A DNA stretch of 64,000 nt, taken from positions 30,074 to 94,073 of the forward strand of contig NVUR01000021.1 of NCBI GenBank assembly GCA_002401965.1. Reading direction: 5' to 3'. This document shows positions 51,844 to 60,748 of the stretch, piece after piece. The first letter of the stretch is position 1. Every line of letters starts with the position of its first letter. The stretch comes from Alphaproteobacteria bacterium. GTDB taxonomy: Bacteria; Pseudomonadota; Alphaproteobacteria; Micavibrionales; Micavibrionaceae. Under the pieces are notes generated by a model. It saw nothing but the letters and a program-made list of their open reading frames with translations, did no database searches and had not been told where the DNA came from. Position numbers and translations under genes: made by a program.

Positions 51844-52761
51844 ATGGATAGGCAACACACACACAGAAATAAACAGTATTTTGACGATATAATCCCTGCG
51901 TTTTTGACACCGGAACACCTCAAAAACAAAGACGAGAATGCCGCGAACCATACGCCGCATATTATCGACGTCATCGACAAAACCCACACACCTGCTTCTG
52001 CAAAACCCAAAGATTTCATTATCCGCGAGAGCCTGCACAACGCCGTTACACACGAACATATCGACTTATTCATGCAGCCGACGGTAAGCCTGCCTCAACG
52101 TCACCTCAAATTCTATGAATTTTACGGGCGTTTACGCATTAAACCTGGGCAATATATTCCCGCGCAAGATTACATGGCACTGGCCAGTGAAGAGCATATC
52201 GTCAATCAACTTGATACCCTGCTGTTTGCCAGTTGTTTAAAGGTTATCAAAAAGCAGCAGCGCAAATATAACCGCGTACCACCCTGTTTTATAAACATAA
52301 AACCCTATACCTTGCGCGATCGTATCTTCATGAATAATTTACTACAGCTTCTCTCACGGCATAAAAGAATTGCCTATACGCTGGTTTTTGAAATGCATTA
52401 CAATGATTTTCTGATGCTCTCCCCCGCAGAGAAAAAAATTCTTGAAGGGCTGGCAAAAGCAGGATGCCGTTTTTCTATCGATCATGTCGATAAAATCCCC
52501 GACGATGTTAAATATCTGCGGGCGCGGCATGTTAGCTTTGTGAAAATAGAGACCAAAACACTTTTACGCGACGGAAAAACTGAGCGTGGATTCTCGGAAT
52601 TATTGCACAAAAAGCATAATCTGGAGGTTAACGGCATCGATATCATTGCGGAAAAGACCGAAAGTGAACATGATTTAAAAGAAATCCTCGATTTTGATAT
52701 TAAATACGGTCAAGGATTCTTATTTGGCCGCCCTGATTTCCAAGGGGTCTATACCGCCTAA
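51844..52761 (+). CDS. Degenerate EAL-domain protein
   Basis: The 305-residue soluble protein has a polar N-terminal 60 residues and an EAL-type fold. The EAL motif is FYEFYGRLR (E92 kept, AL changed to FY), the DDFG motif is DHVD, while FINIKP (Asn), VFEMHY (Glu), FVKIE (Lys), IIAEKTE (Glu) and YGQGFLFGRP are kept. With one metal aspartate replaced it probably binds rather than hydrolyses cyclic di-GMP, or has another role. Degenerate EAL proteins such as TipF control polar flagellum assembly in Caulobacter, but TipF has membrane helices that are absent here. Confidence 0.75.
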   Translation: MDRQHTHRNKQYFDDIIPAFLTPEHLKNKDENAANHTPHIIDVIDKTHTPASAKPKDFIIRESLHNAVTHEHIDLFMQPTVSLPQRHLKFYEFYGRLRIKPGQYIPAQDYMALASEEHIVNQLDTLLFASCLKVIKKQQRKYNRVPPCFINIKPYTLRDRIFMNNLLQLLSRHKRIAYTLVFEMHYNDFLMLSPAEKKILEGLAKAGCRFSIDHVDKIPDDVKYLRARHVSFVKIETKTLLRDGKTERGFSELLHKKHNLEVNGIDIIAEKTESEHDLKEILDFDIKYGQGFLFGRPDFQGVYTA

Positions 52762-52802
52762 TGCCCTTCCGCCTTCCCTTCATAGCTGTTTTATCTTTCC
52801 GC

Positions 52803-52832
52803 GTGACTTTTTGTGCAGCGCATTGTTAAAAT
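52803..52832 (+). promoter_or_regulatory. Promoter of yejA-like gene
   Basis: GTGACT at 52803-52808 and TAAAAT at 52827-52832 are 18 bases apart, with a leader of about 25 bases to the ATG at 52863. Confidence 0.5.
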
Positions 52833-52862
52833 GGCGACTATATTAAAAAAGGATATTCGATT

Positions 52863-54788
52863 ATGCGTTCTACATTTCAAAGCACTGCGCTTATTATTTG
52901 CGCCGCTGCAACCTTTGCAGCCGGCTCATTATACGCGAATGAAGACGTTACGAACGAGGTCGAGACAAGCCAAAGTACGGTGATTGAGCCATCTATAAAT
53001 CCCGCACCACAGCACGCCATCGCCCTGCACGGTGCGCCGAAATATCCCGCAGACTTTACCCATGTTGATTACGTTAACCCCGGTGCGCCCAAAGGCGGTA
53101 CAATCCGCCAACATGTCATCGGCACGTTTGATTCACTAAATCCTTTTATTGTAAAGGGCAGCCCCGCCGCAGGGATAAATTACCTCCGCAGTGGTTTTAT
53201 TTACGAAAGCCTGATGCAAAATGCATGGGATGAGCCGTTCTCGCTTTATGGTGTGATTGCAAAAGATATCACAATCGCCGAAGACAAATCATGGGTTACG
53301 TTTAACCTGCACGAGGACGCACAATGGCATGATGGCGTACCGATCACCGCCGCCGATGTAATTTGGACGTTTGAAACCCTGACACAAAAGGGGCAGCCCT
53401 TCTATAAAGCCTATTGGGGGGATGTAGAAACCATTACCGCCGATGGTGACAGAACTGTTACCTTCACCTTTTCTGTTAAAGGAAATGCGGAACTCCCTCT
53501 TATCATTGCAGAACTTCCTATTCTGCCAAAACATTATTGGACACAGGAAGGTAAAAATTTCAGTGAAACGACACTGGAAATCCCTCTGGGTAGTGGACCT
53601 TATAAAATAAGCAAGGTTGAGGCTGGACGATCCATCGAATATGTCCGTAACCCTGACTGGTGGGGCAAAGACCTGCCATTATTTAAGGGCATGAATAATT
53701 TCGATACGATTCGATATGATTACTATAAGGATGATAATGTCGCGCATGAAGCCTTTCTCTCGCAAGACTATGATGTAAAAGAAGAAAACACTTCTAAAAC
53801 ATGGCATGAAGGCTATAAAGTTTCGAAGAAAAAGAAGCCTCATTTGACAAAAGAAGAGGTCAATCACAGTAGACCCGCAGGCATGCAAGCCTTCATCTAT
53901 AACATCCGCCGCCCTGTTTTTCAGGATGTCATGGTGCGCGAAGCCCTCAATTATGCCTATGATTTTGAATGGTCGAACAAGCAATTTGCCTATGGTGATT
54001 ACATCAGAACTGACAGCTTTTTCGAAAACTCAGACCTTGCATCCACAGAATTACCCAGCGCAGCAGAACTTGTGATTTTAGAGCCTCTGCGCGGTAAAAT
54101 CCCCGAAAGCGTATTTACCACCGTTTACACCCCACCTGTTACAGACGGATCGGGTAGTAATCGCAAGAACTTGCAAACTGCGATCAGTAAACTGGAAACC
54201 GCGGAATATACAACCCTGAACACTGATGGATATCGTTATAAAACGTTAGAAAACGGCACACGGCAAGTGCTGGAGTTTGAAATATTGCATTACTCCCCAA
54301 CCTATGAGCGTTGGGTTTTGCCTTTTATCAAAAACCTAAAACGCATTGGCGTGAAAGCCAATTTCCGCATCGTCGACAGCGCGCAATTCCAACGCCGCGT
54401 TGATACGTTCGATTTCGATATTATTATCGGCGGCATCGGTCAATCCGCCTCCCCAGGCAATGAACAACGCGAATTTTGGGGCGCGGACAGAGCGGATATG
54501 AACGGATCACGCAATTATATCGGCATTAAAGACCCTGTGATTGATGAATTAATTAACGGCATTATTCACGCAACATCACGTGAAGATTTAGTCACCAAGA
54601 CACGTGTTTTGGATCGTATATTATTGTGGAATCATTATGTTCTGCCCATGTGGCATTACCCGAAATGGCGTTTGGCGTATTGGGACACAATAAAACGCCC
54701 CGAAACCCTATCACATATCAGCCCGATGATTACCCAAACGTGGTGGTCAAGTGAAGCCGAGAAAACCGCAACAAAAACTACTAAGTAA
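52863..54788 (+). CDS. Peptide ABC transporter substrate-binding protein, YejA-like
   Basis: This periplasmic family 5 solute-binding protein has 641 residues and a signal peptide ending near SLYA (residue about 25). It shows the YejA-type start HAIALHGAPKYPADFTHVDYVNPGAPKGG, then NPFIVKGSPAAGINYL, VTFNLHEDAQWHDGVPITAADVIWTFETL, and a C-terminal NHYVLPMWHYPKWRLAYWD. YejA proteins bind oligopeptides (and microcin C) for the YejBEF importer; yejB- and yejE-like genes follow at 57229 and 59707. No ATPase gene is in the window. Confidence 0.88.
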   Translation: MRSTFQSTALIICAAATFAAGSLYANEDVTNEVETSQSTVIEPSINPAPQHAIALHGAPKYPADFTHVDYVNPGAPKGGTIRQHVIGTFDSLNPFIVKGSPAAGINYLRSGFIYESLMQNAWDEPFSLYGVIAKDITIAEDKSWVTFNLHEDAQWHDGVPITAADVIWTFETLTQKGQPFYKAYWGDVETITADGDRTVTFTFSVKGNAELPLIIAELPILPKHYWTQEGKNFSETTLEIPLGSGPYKISKVEAGRSIEYVRNPDWWGKDLPLFKGMNNFDTIRYDYYKDDNVAHEAFLSQDYDVKEENTSKTWHEGYKVSKKKKPHLTKEEVNHSRPAGMQAFIYNIRRPVFQDVMVREALNYAYDFEWSNKQFAYGDYIRTDSFFENSDLASTELPSAAELVILEPLRGKIPESVFTTVYTPPVTDGSGSNRKNLQTAISKLETAEYTTLNTDGYRYKTLENGTRQVLEFEILHYSPTYERWVLPFIKNLKRIGVKANFRIVDSAQFQRRVDTFDFDIIIGGIGQSASPGNEQREFWGADRADMNGSRNYIGIKDPVIDELINGIIHATSREDLVTKTRVLDRILLWNHYVLPMWHYPKWRLAYWDTIKRPETLSHISPMITQTWWSSEAEKTATKTTK

Positions 54789-54799
54789 AGGGCGCAACC

Positions 54800-55612
54800 A
54801 TGAAACTTGCGATTGCTATTCCTGCGCGTTACGGATCGACCCGATTCCCTGGTAAACCTCTGGCGATGATCGGCGGAAAGTCCATGCTGCAACGTGTTTT
54901 AGAGGTCGCGCATAAAGCCGCCGAACCTTACGACGACATCACTGTCTTCGTCACCACCGAAGACAAACGTATTGCCGAACATGCAACGGAGCTTGGCGCC
55001 ATTTGCATCAACACACCACCAAGCTGCCCCACCGGATCTGACCGCGTATTATCCGCGATCAGGCAACTGAATGACTGGCCGGACTTTATCATCAATTTGC
55101 AAGGTGATGCGCCTTTTACCCCGCCTGCGGTTATCAGGCAAATATTTGATGCTTTCGAGGCAAACCCACGTGCAGAGGTCATCACCCCCGTCCATCAGTT
55201 AAGCTGGCACGATTTGGACAGGTTGCGTAAAGCCAAGGAAATAACACCGTTCAGCGGCACAACGGCGATTATAAATAAGGAAAAACGCGCTTTATGGTTC
55301 TCAAAGACCATCATCCCCGCCATCCGTAAAGAAGATGAGCTACGCGCGCAAAATAACATTTCCCCCATTCACCAGCATATCGGGCTGTATGGTTTCAGAT
55401 CGGATATTCTAGAGAAATTCTGCGAGCTGCCGCAAGGCACTTACGAACAACTGGAAGGGTTGGAGCAACTGCGTATGCTGGAAAACGGCATCCATATTCA
55501 AACGGTCAATATTGATATCGAAGAAGGTCTCATCCAGTCAGGCATCGACAGCCCCGAGGATATAGAACGCGCAGAGAACTATATCAAAACCTATGGTGAG
55601 CCGATATCATGA
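54800..55612 (+). CDS. kdsB: 3-deoxy-manno-octulosonate cytidylyltransferase KdsB
   Basis: KdsB activates Kdo as CMP-Kdo for lipopolysaccharide core synthesis. The 270-residue protein starts MKLAIAIPARYGSTRFPGKPL, the nucleotide-binding signature of the family, and has SCPTGSDRVLSAI, NLQGDAPFTPPAVI and LEQLRMLENGIHI. It is slightly longer than usual (about 250). It lies 11 bases after the YejA-like gene and overlaps the phosphatase gene by ATGA, so it sits inside a mixed operon. Confidence 0.92.
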   Translation: MKLAIAIPARYGSTRFPGKPLAMIGGKSMLQRVLEVAHKAAEPYDDITVFVTTEDKRIAEHATELGAICINTPPSCPTGSDRVLSAIRQLNDWPDFIINLQGDAPFTPPAVIRQIFDAFEANPRAEVITPVHQLSWHDLDRLRKAKEITPFSGTTAIINKEKRALWFSKTIIPAIRKEDELRAQNNISPIHQHIGLYGFRSDILEKFCELPQGTYEQLEGLEQLRMLENGIHIQTVNIDIEEGLIQSGIDSPEDIERAENYIKTYGEPIS

Positions 55613-56271
55613 CCACACTGATTATCGCACGACATGGCAATACATTTGGATCTAATGACACACCCACGCGCGTTGGGGCAAAGACAGATACCCCCCTTGT
55701 TAAAAAAGGCAAAGCGCAAGGAAGCGCGATCGGGCATTACTTGAAGGACAATGACTTTCTGCCTGATGCGGTGTACAGCTCCACCCTGCAACGCACGAAA
55801 GAAACGGCGAAGCTGGCTTTACAGGCCTGCGGGATAAGCACGCATATATACGAGTTAGATATTTTTAACGAGATTGATTACGGCGTTGACGAAAACCAAA
55901 CCGAAGAAACAGTCATCGCCCGCATCGGTAAAGACGCGATAGAGAAATGGGACAAGCACGCCATTGCGCCTGAAGGCTGGCACGTTGACCCTGACGATAT
56001 TATCCAAAGCTGGCGCAACTTTGCCCATCAGATTTCAAAAACCCATGACACGATTACAAATAATGTTATGGATTTAAGTGAAACTATACTTGTTGTTACA
56101 TCGAATGGAATCGCACGTTTTGCCCCTCATATTACCGATGAATTTGAGGATTTCGCCGCAAATAATGCGATAAAACTATCCACTGGCGCGCTTGGTATCC
56201 TAAAATTTTCGCAAGGAAAATGGTGGGTTACAGCGTGGAATATTCGCCCATCTCTGAATGAATGTGGATAG
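55609..56271 (+). CDS. Histidine phosphatase superfamily protein
   Basis: The 220-residue protein belongs to the phosphoglycerate mutase-like branch. The catalytic RHG motif is LIIARHGNTFG at residues 4-14; the second arginine region is YSSTLQRTKETAKLA, and a proton-donor glutamate probably lies in FNEIDYG. The C-terminal histidine is not obvious: the expected position reads TSNGIARFA rather than SHG, so activity may be altered. The substrate cannot be read from sequence. It is coupled to kdsB by ATGA. Confidence 0.8.
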   Translation: MTTLIIARHGNTFGSNDTPTRVGAKTDTPLVKKGKAQGSAIGHYLKDNDFLPDAVYSSTLQRTKETAKLALQACGISTHIYELDIFNEIDYGVDENQTEETVIARIGKDAIEKWDKHAIAPEGWHVDPDDIIQSWRNFAHQISKTHDTITNNVMDLSETILVVTSNGIARFAPHITDEFEDFAANNAIKLSTGALGILKFSQGKWWVTAWNIRPSLNECG

Positions 56272-56296
56272 CCATTCAATAAATTTTTTAAATGCG

Positions 56297-56325
56297 TTGA
56301 TCTCCTCCTCCAAAAGCGGTACTAT
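56297..56325 (+). promoter_or_regulatory. Promoter of the TPR gene at 56395
   Basis: TTGATC at 56297-56302 and TACTAT at 56320-56325 are exactly 17 bases apart, with a leader of about 62 bases. Confidence 0.65.
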
Positions 56326-56394
56326 CTTATAAGTAAACAAGGCTTAAATAAAATAAAAGCCAACAAATAAACCAAATAACAAGGGGTTGTTATT

Positions 56395-57126
56395 ATGTTA
56401 CCTGAAGAAATATACGCCAATAGTGAATCTACTTCTCACTTCAAGTATTCGCACCCACTGAACCACGCGCCTGTCGATGATGGATCAATGCGTGCGCGCT
56501 TGGCTTATGATTTAATGACATTTATGAAACGCTCCGATTGTTCCTATTTTATGGATCCTGACGCCTTTGCCTCTTCCGAACCAGAAGAAAGCGATGATGA
56601 AATTGACATCATGATTGTCGATGGATTCTACAAAGAAGCTGAAATTCTGATAGAACATCGCCTGCGCGCCGATCCTGATTGTGAAAAAGCCATGTTTCAA
56701 CGCGCCTTTATCGATAATTTGAAACAGGAATATGGCAGGCTTCTGGACAAGGAAGATAAAATTCTGAAACATGATCCGCAGAATGTGAACGCGCTTCTCA
56801 ATAAAGGCTTTGCTTTGGCGAACCTTAACCGTGAAGAAGAAGCTTTGGCGATTGCTGACATGGCATTACGCATTGAACCAGATAATTTGAATATTTTAGG
56901 TAATAAAGCCTATATCGCCAAATTACTGGGTCGTGATGAATTGCGCGAGAAAACATTGGTGCATGCCTATAATGTATCTGCGACACAACGCTTAGCCGCG
57001 ATTGAAGAACAAGAAGCAAGGTTATTACATGACTTTGATTCATTGTTGTTGCAAGCCGAAACTCCCTCCGCATTTGAGGAATTTAACCTCCACAGCGGTG
57101 CAAATTCATCGGATATGGTTCATTAA
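56395..57126 (+). CDS. TPR-repeat protein
   Basis: The 243-residue soluble protein has about three TPR-type helix pairs at residues 75-200 (YKEAEILIEHRLRADPDCEK, NALLNKGFALANLNREEEAL, LNILGNKAYIAKLLGRDELR) between a variable N-terminus and an acidic C-terminus. It has no signal peptide, so it is cytoplasmic. It has its own promoter and a terminator at 57159, so it is a separate unit within the yej-like region. Function unknown. Confidence 0.75.
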   Translation: MLPEEIYANSESTSHFKYSHPLNHAPVDDGSMRARLAYDLMTFMKRSDCSYFMDPDAFASSEPEESDDEIDIMIVDGFYKEAEILIEHRLRADPDCEKAMFQRAFIDNLKQEYGRLLDKEDKILKHDPQNVNALLNKGFALANLNREEEALAIADMALRIEPDNLNILGNKAYIAKLLGRDELREKTLVHAYNVSATQRLAAIEEQEARLLHDFDSLLLQAETPSAFEEFNLHSGANSSDMVH

Positions 57127-57158
57127 TCCACCGAAATCAAAACATATTATAAGAAAAG

Positions 57159-57187
57159 CAGCGTAAAACTTCTTTATGCTGTTTTTT
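57159..57187 (+). terminator. Terminator of the TPR gene at 56395
   Basis: CAGCGTAAA and TTTATGCTG form a 9-bp stem with one G-U pair, followed by TTTTTT. Confidence 0.85.
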
Positions 57188-57228
57188 GTTCATGGACTTG
57201 CGGGGGTATCCTCCATATCATATCGCTT

Positions 57229-58332
57229 ATGTTTGCTTATATCCTTAAACGCTGTCTTTTGATGATACCCACGTTGCTGGGCATTATGCTGGTCAGCTTT
57301 GTTATCATTCAATTCGTTCCCGGCGGCCCCGTTGAAAAAATGATTGCCGAGTTGCAAGGGCACGGTACATCGGCGACCGCACGATTAAGCGGCGGTGGCG
57401 GTGATATGGGTGGCGCGATGTCAGGCGGGCAAAGCTCTGCCCGACAGAACAGCAACTATAAAGGCGCGCAAGGTCTTGATCCTGAATTTATCAAAGAATT
57501 AGAGGCGATGTATGGCTTTGATAAGCCGACGCATGTGCGGTTTCTGGACATGATTGGCAATTACCTTACCTTTAATTTGGGGGATAGTTATTATCGTGAT
57601 GTCGGGGTACTGGAACTGGTGCTGGAAAAGATGCCGGTCTCTATCTCGCTTGGCTTATGGTCTACATTGCTGATCTATCTGATCTCCATTCCCTTAGGCA
57701 TTAGGAAAGCCGTCCATGACGGATCGCGCTTTGATATATGGACAAGTGTGACCGTATTTGTCGGCTATGCGATCCCCTCTTTCATGTTTGCAATCTTGCT
57801 TATCATTCTGTTTGCGGGTGGACGGTATTGGGACATTTTCCCTCTGCGCGGCCTTTCCTCTGACGGGTGGGAGGATATGAGCATGATCGAAGCGGCGCTG
57901 GATTATGCATGGCATATAGTTTTGCCAACTGCCGCCATGGTGGTCAGCGGCTTTGCCAGCCTGACGATGTTGACCAAGAATTCGTTTTTGGATGAGATTG
58001 GCAAGCAATATGTTCTGACCGCACGCGCCAAAGGCTTGCCCGAAAACAAGGTGCTGTACGGGCATATTTTCCGCAATGCGATGCTGATTGTTATTGCGGG
58101 CTTTCCTGCGCTGTTTATCTCTGTGTTTTTTACGGGGTCGCTGTTGATCGAGGTAATATTCTCGCTCGACGGCCTTGGCCTGCTGAGTTACGAGAGCATC
58201 ATAAACCGTGATTACCCTGTGGTTCTGGGGACACTCTATATCTTTTCTCTGATGAGCCTTGTCATGCATTTGCTGCGTGATTTGGTCTATGTCTGGATTG
58301 ATCCGCGCATCGATTTCGAAAGCCGCGGATAA
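57229..58332 (+). CDS. Peptide ABC transporter permease, YejB-like
   Basis: This inner-membrane permease has 367 residues. It starts MFAYILKRCLLMIPTLLGIM and continues FVIIQFVPGGPVEKMIAELQ, which is characteristic of YejB; an extracytoplasmic Gly/Ser-rich loop follows, then the permease helices and the EAA-type loop LTARAKGLPENKVLYGHIFRN. It pairs with the YejE-like permease at 59707, with an MFS gene inserted between. No strong ribosome site is visible. Confidence 0.9.
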   Translation: MFAYILKRCLLMIPTLLGIMLVSFVIIQFVPGGPVEKMIAELQGHGTSATARLSGGGGDMGGAMSGGQSSARQNSNYKGAQGLDPEFIKELEAMYGFDKPTHVRFLDMIGNYLTFNLGDSYYRDVGVLELVLEKMPVSISLGLWSTLLIYLISIPLGIRKAVHDGSRFDIWTSVTVFVGYAIPSFMFAILLIILFAGGRYWDIFPLRGLSSDGWEDMSMIEAALDYAWHIVLPTAAMVVSGFASLTMLTKNSFLDEIGKQYVLTARAKGLPENKVLYGHIFRNAMLIVIAGFPALFISVFFTGSLLIEVIFSLDGLGLLSYESIINRDYPVVLGTLYIFSLMSLVMHLLRDLVYVWIDPRIDFESRG

Positions 58333-58423
58333 CCCCTCCCTATCCTCAAGTATATTCCTTAATTATATTTCTTGACGCCTCAAAAAATAAGGCCTATAGC
58401 TTCCGCAAAAAGCGGAGCCGATC

Positions 58424-59668
58424 ATGTCCAACTCGTCAACACTAAAGCGTCTTATGGCCGTCTGGCCGCTACTTTTCGGAATCTTTATACTTACGATTAG
58501 CAATGGCCTACAAGGCACACTTTTAGGTTTACGCGCCAGCAGTGAAGGCTTCCCCGTTGCGATCACTGGTATTATTATGGCGATGTATTACGCGGGGTTT
58601 CTGATTGGCTGTCAGTATGTTCCGAAGATGATTGCATCCGTGGGGCATATCCGCGTTTTTGCCGCGCTTGCCTCTATGGCGTCGACCACGGTTTTATTGC
58701 ATGGCTTGTTTGTTAATCCGTGGCTGTGGATTCCTATTCGCTTGCTGACTGGTTTTTGTTTTTCGGGGATCTTTATTATCGCGGAAAGCTGGCTCAATAA
58801 GATTTCAAACAAAGAACAACGCGGCACAATTTTCAGTGCCTATGTTTCGATTGTTTATAGCGGTCTCTTCGCGGGGCAATTCCTGATTAACTTCGCGCCC
58901 CTATCGAAAATTGATCTGTTTATACTGGTTTCTATACTGATCTCCGTTGCGCTTGCACCGATAACCCTGACCAATAAACGCACCCCAGGCTATCAAAAGC
59001 CCGAATCCATTTCCTTTCGTAAAATGATAAAAATATCCCCCTTGGCGATGTCGGGGGTTTTTGTCGCAGGATTATGCAGCAGTACCATGCTGAGCCTTGG
59101 CCCCGTTTATGCCAGCGCTATTGACATGTCCAGATCTGAAATTTCGATCTTCATGGCAGTATATATTGCAGGCAATGCCGTTTTGCCTATATTTCTGGGC
59201 GCATTATCTGACAGGATAGACCGCAGAAAAGTCATCAAATTGGCAACAATCATTGCGATTATTTGCTCTGTTCTGATTACGGTTTATACGCATTACTACA
59301 TATTGATTTTCTTGCTGGGCGGAATGATTACATCACTCTACAGCGTATCGATCACCCATATGCATGACCAGATCAAGAAAACGCAAATCGTCTCAGCCAG
59401 CCGTTCATTAATCCTGTTTAACTCCATCGGCTCAACAATCGGCCCCATCGCAGGCGGGTTTTTACTGGCCTATGCAGGGCATGAGGGATTTTTCTTGATG
59501 TTCGCAATCTATACCGGAGTCTTGCTTGTCATTGCGTTTTACAGATCAATTGTCGGGGAAAAGATTGAACGAAAACACCGCTTTGTTCATCTGCCCGCAC
59601 ATTTTGCGCCCTCGATATTTCGTTTAAAAGAAAAACGCCCACATCAAGGTGATGATAAAAAGCCTTAA
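58424..59668 (+). CDS. MFS transporter, YcaD-like
   Basis: The 414-residue protein has 12 predicted membrane helices and the MFS loop motif LSDRIDRRKVI between helices 8 and 9. Residues 20-45 (FILTISNGLQGTLLGLRASS) and the ESWLNKISNKEQRG segment resemble the YcaD-type branch, whose substrates are mostly unknown. GGAG lies seven bases before the ATG. It separates the YejB- and YejE-like permease genes. Confidence 0.85.
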   Translation: MSNSSTLKRLMAVWPLLFGIFILTISNGLQGTLLGLRASSEGFPVAITGIIMAMYYAGFLIGCQYVPKMIASVGHIRVFAALASMASTTVLLHGLFVNPWLWIPIRLLTGFCFSGIFIIAESWLNKISNKEQRGTIFSAYVSIVYSGLFAGQFLINFAPLSKIDLFILVSILISVALAPITLTNKRTPGYQKPESISFRKMIKISPLAMSGVFVAGLCSSTMLSLGPVYASAIDMSRSEISIFMAVYIAGNAVLPIFLGALSDRIDRRKVIKLATIIAIICSVLITVYTHYYILIFLLGGMITSLYSVSITHMHDQIKKTQIVSASRSLILFNSIGSTIGPIAGGFLLAYAGHEGFFLMFAIYTGVLLVIAFYRSIVGEKIERKHRFVHLPAHFAPSIFRLKEKRPHQGDDKKP

Positions 59669-59706
59669 GCCCTTTTGTCGTATCCATATTTTGTTATAGT
59701 GAATCT

Positions 59707-60744
59707 ATGAACCTTTCACCGATAACCCAGCGTCGTCTTTCCCAGTTCCGTGCGAATAAGCGCGGTTTCTGGAGTCTATGGATATTTCTGGTGCTTTTAG
59801 GAGTCGCGTTAGGCGCAGAACTGATCGCCAATGATAAGCCAATCGTCCTGAGTTATAAGGGCAGCCTGTATTTCCCTGTTTTTGCTAATTACCCCGAAAC
59901 AACATTTGGCGGCGATTTCGAAACCGAAGCGGAATACCGCGACAGCTTTGTACAAGAATTAATTCAAGGAACGGACGGTAAAGCGGGCTGGATGTTGTGG
60001 CCACCGATTCCCTTTTACTATGACACGATTAACTATAATTTGAGCCAACCGGCCCCCACCCCGCCCGACAATGTCAATTGGCTGGGCACAGACGATCAGG
60101 GACGCGATGTAAGCGCACGGGTTATTTATGGCTTTCGAATATCGGTATTATTCGGCCTGATTCTAACGTTTCTCAGCACGGTTATCGGTGTTACGGCAGG
60201 CGCAATACAAGGATATTACGGCGGCAAGGTTGATCTGGTGATGCAACGCGTCATTGAAATATGGTCGAGCCTGCCCTCTCTTTATATCCTGATTATTTTT
60301 GCCAGTATTTTTACGCCCAGCTTTTGGGTATTACTGTTTATCTTGCTGCTGTTTAAATGGCTCAGCCTTGTTGATGTGGTGCGCGCCGAATTCCTACGCG
60401 CCCGTAATTTTGACTATGTCCGCGCCGCTGGTGCGCTTGGTGTATCCGATCCCGTGATTATGTGGCGTCATGTTTTACCCAACGCCATGGTCGCAACCGT
60501 TACCTTTATGCCGTTCATTTTGACAGCGGCGATTACATCACTGACTGCGTTGGATTTTCTAGGTCTGGGCATGCCACCAGGCAGCCCGTCTTTAGGGGAA
60601 TTACTCTCTCAAGGTAAAAATAACCTTCATGCCCCATGGCTTGGAATTTGTGCCTTCCTATCATTAGCTGTTATGTTAATATTGCTAACCTTTATTGGTG
60701 AAGCAGTGCGCGATGCCTTTGACCCACGTAAAACGAGTTTATAA
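59707..60744 (+). CDS. Peptide ABC transporter permease, YejE-like
   Basis: The 345-residue permease has the YejE-type start RRLSQFRANKRGFWSLWIFL and KPIVLSYKGSLYFPVFANYP, then NWLGTDDQGRDVSARVIYGF, typical of DppC/OppC-type permeases, and the EAA loop YVRAAGALGVSDPVIMWRHV. Six membrane helices are likely. It should form the channel with the YejB-like permease; the ATP-binding YejF is not encoded nearby. Confidence 0.9.
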   Translation: MNLSPITQRRLSQFRANKRGFWSLWIFLVLLGVALGAELIANDKPIVLSYKGSLYFPVFANYPETTFGGDFETEAEYRDSFVQELIQGTDGKAGWMLWPPIPFYYDTINYNLSQPAPTPPDNVNWLGTDDQGRDVSARVIYGFRISVLFGLILTFLSTVIGVTAGAIQGYYGGKVDLVMQRVIEIWSSLPSLYILIIFASIFTPSFWVLLFILLLFKWLSLVDVVRAEFLRARNFDYVRAAGALGVSDPVIMWRHVLPNAMVATVTFMPFILTAAITSLTALDFLGLGMPPGSPSLGELLSQGKNNLHAPWLGICAFLSLAVMLILLTFIGEAVRDAFDPRKTSL

Positions 60745-60748
60745 ACCT

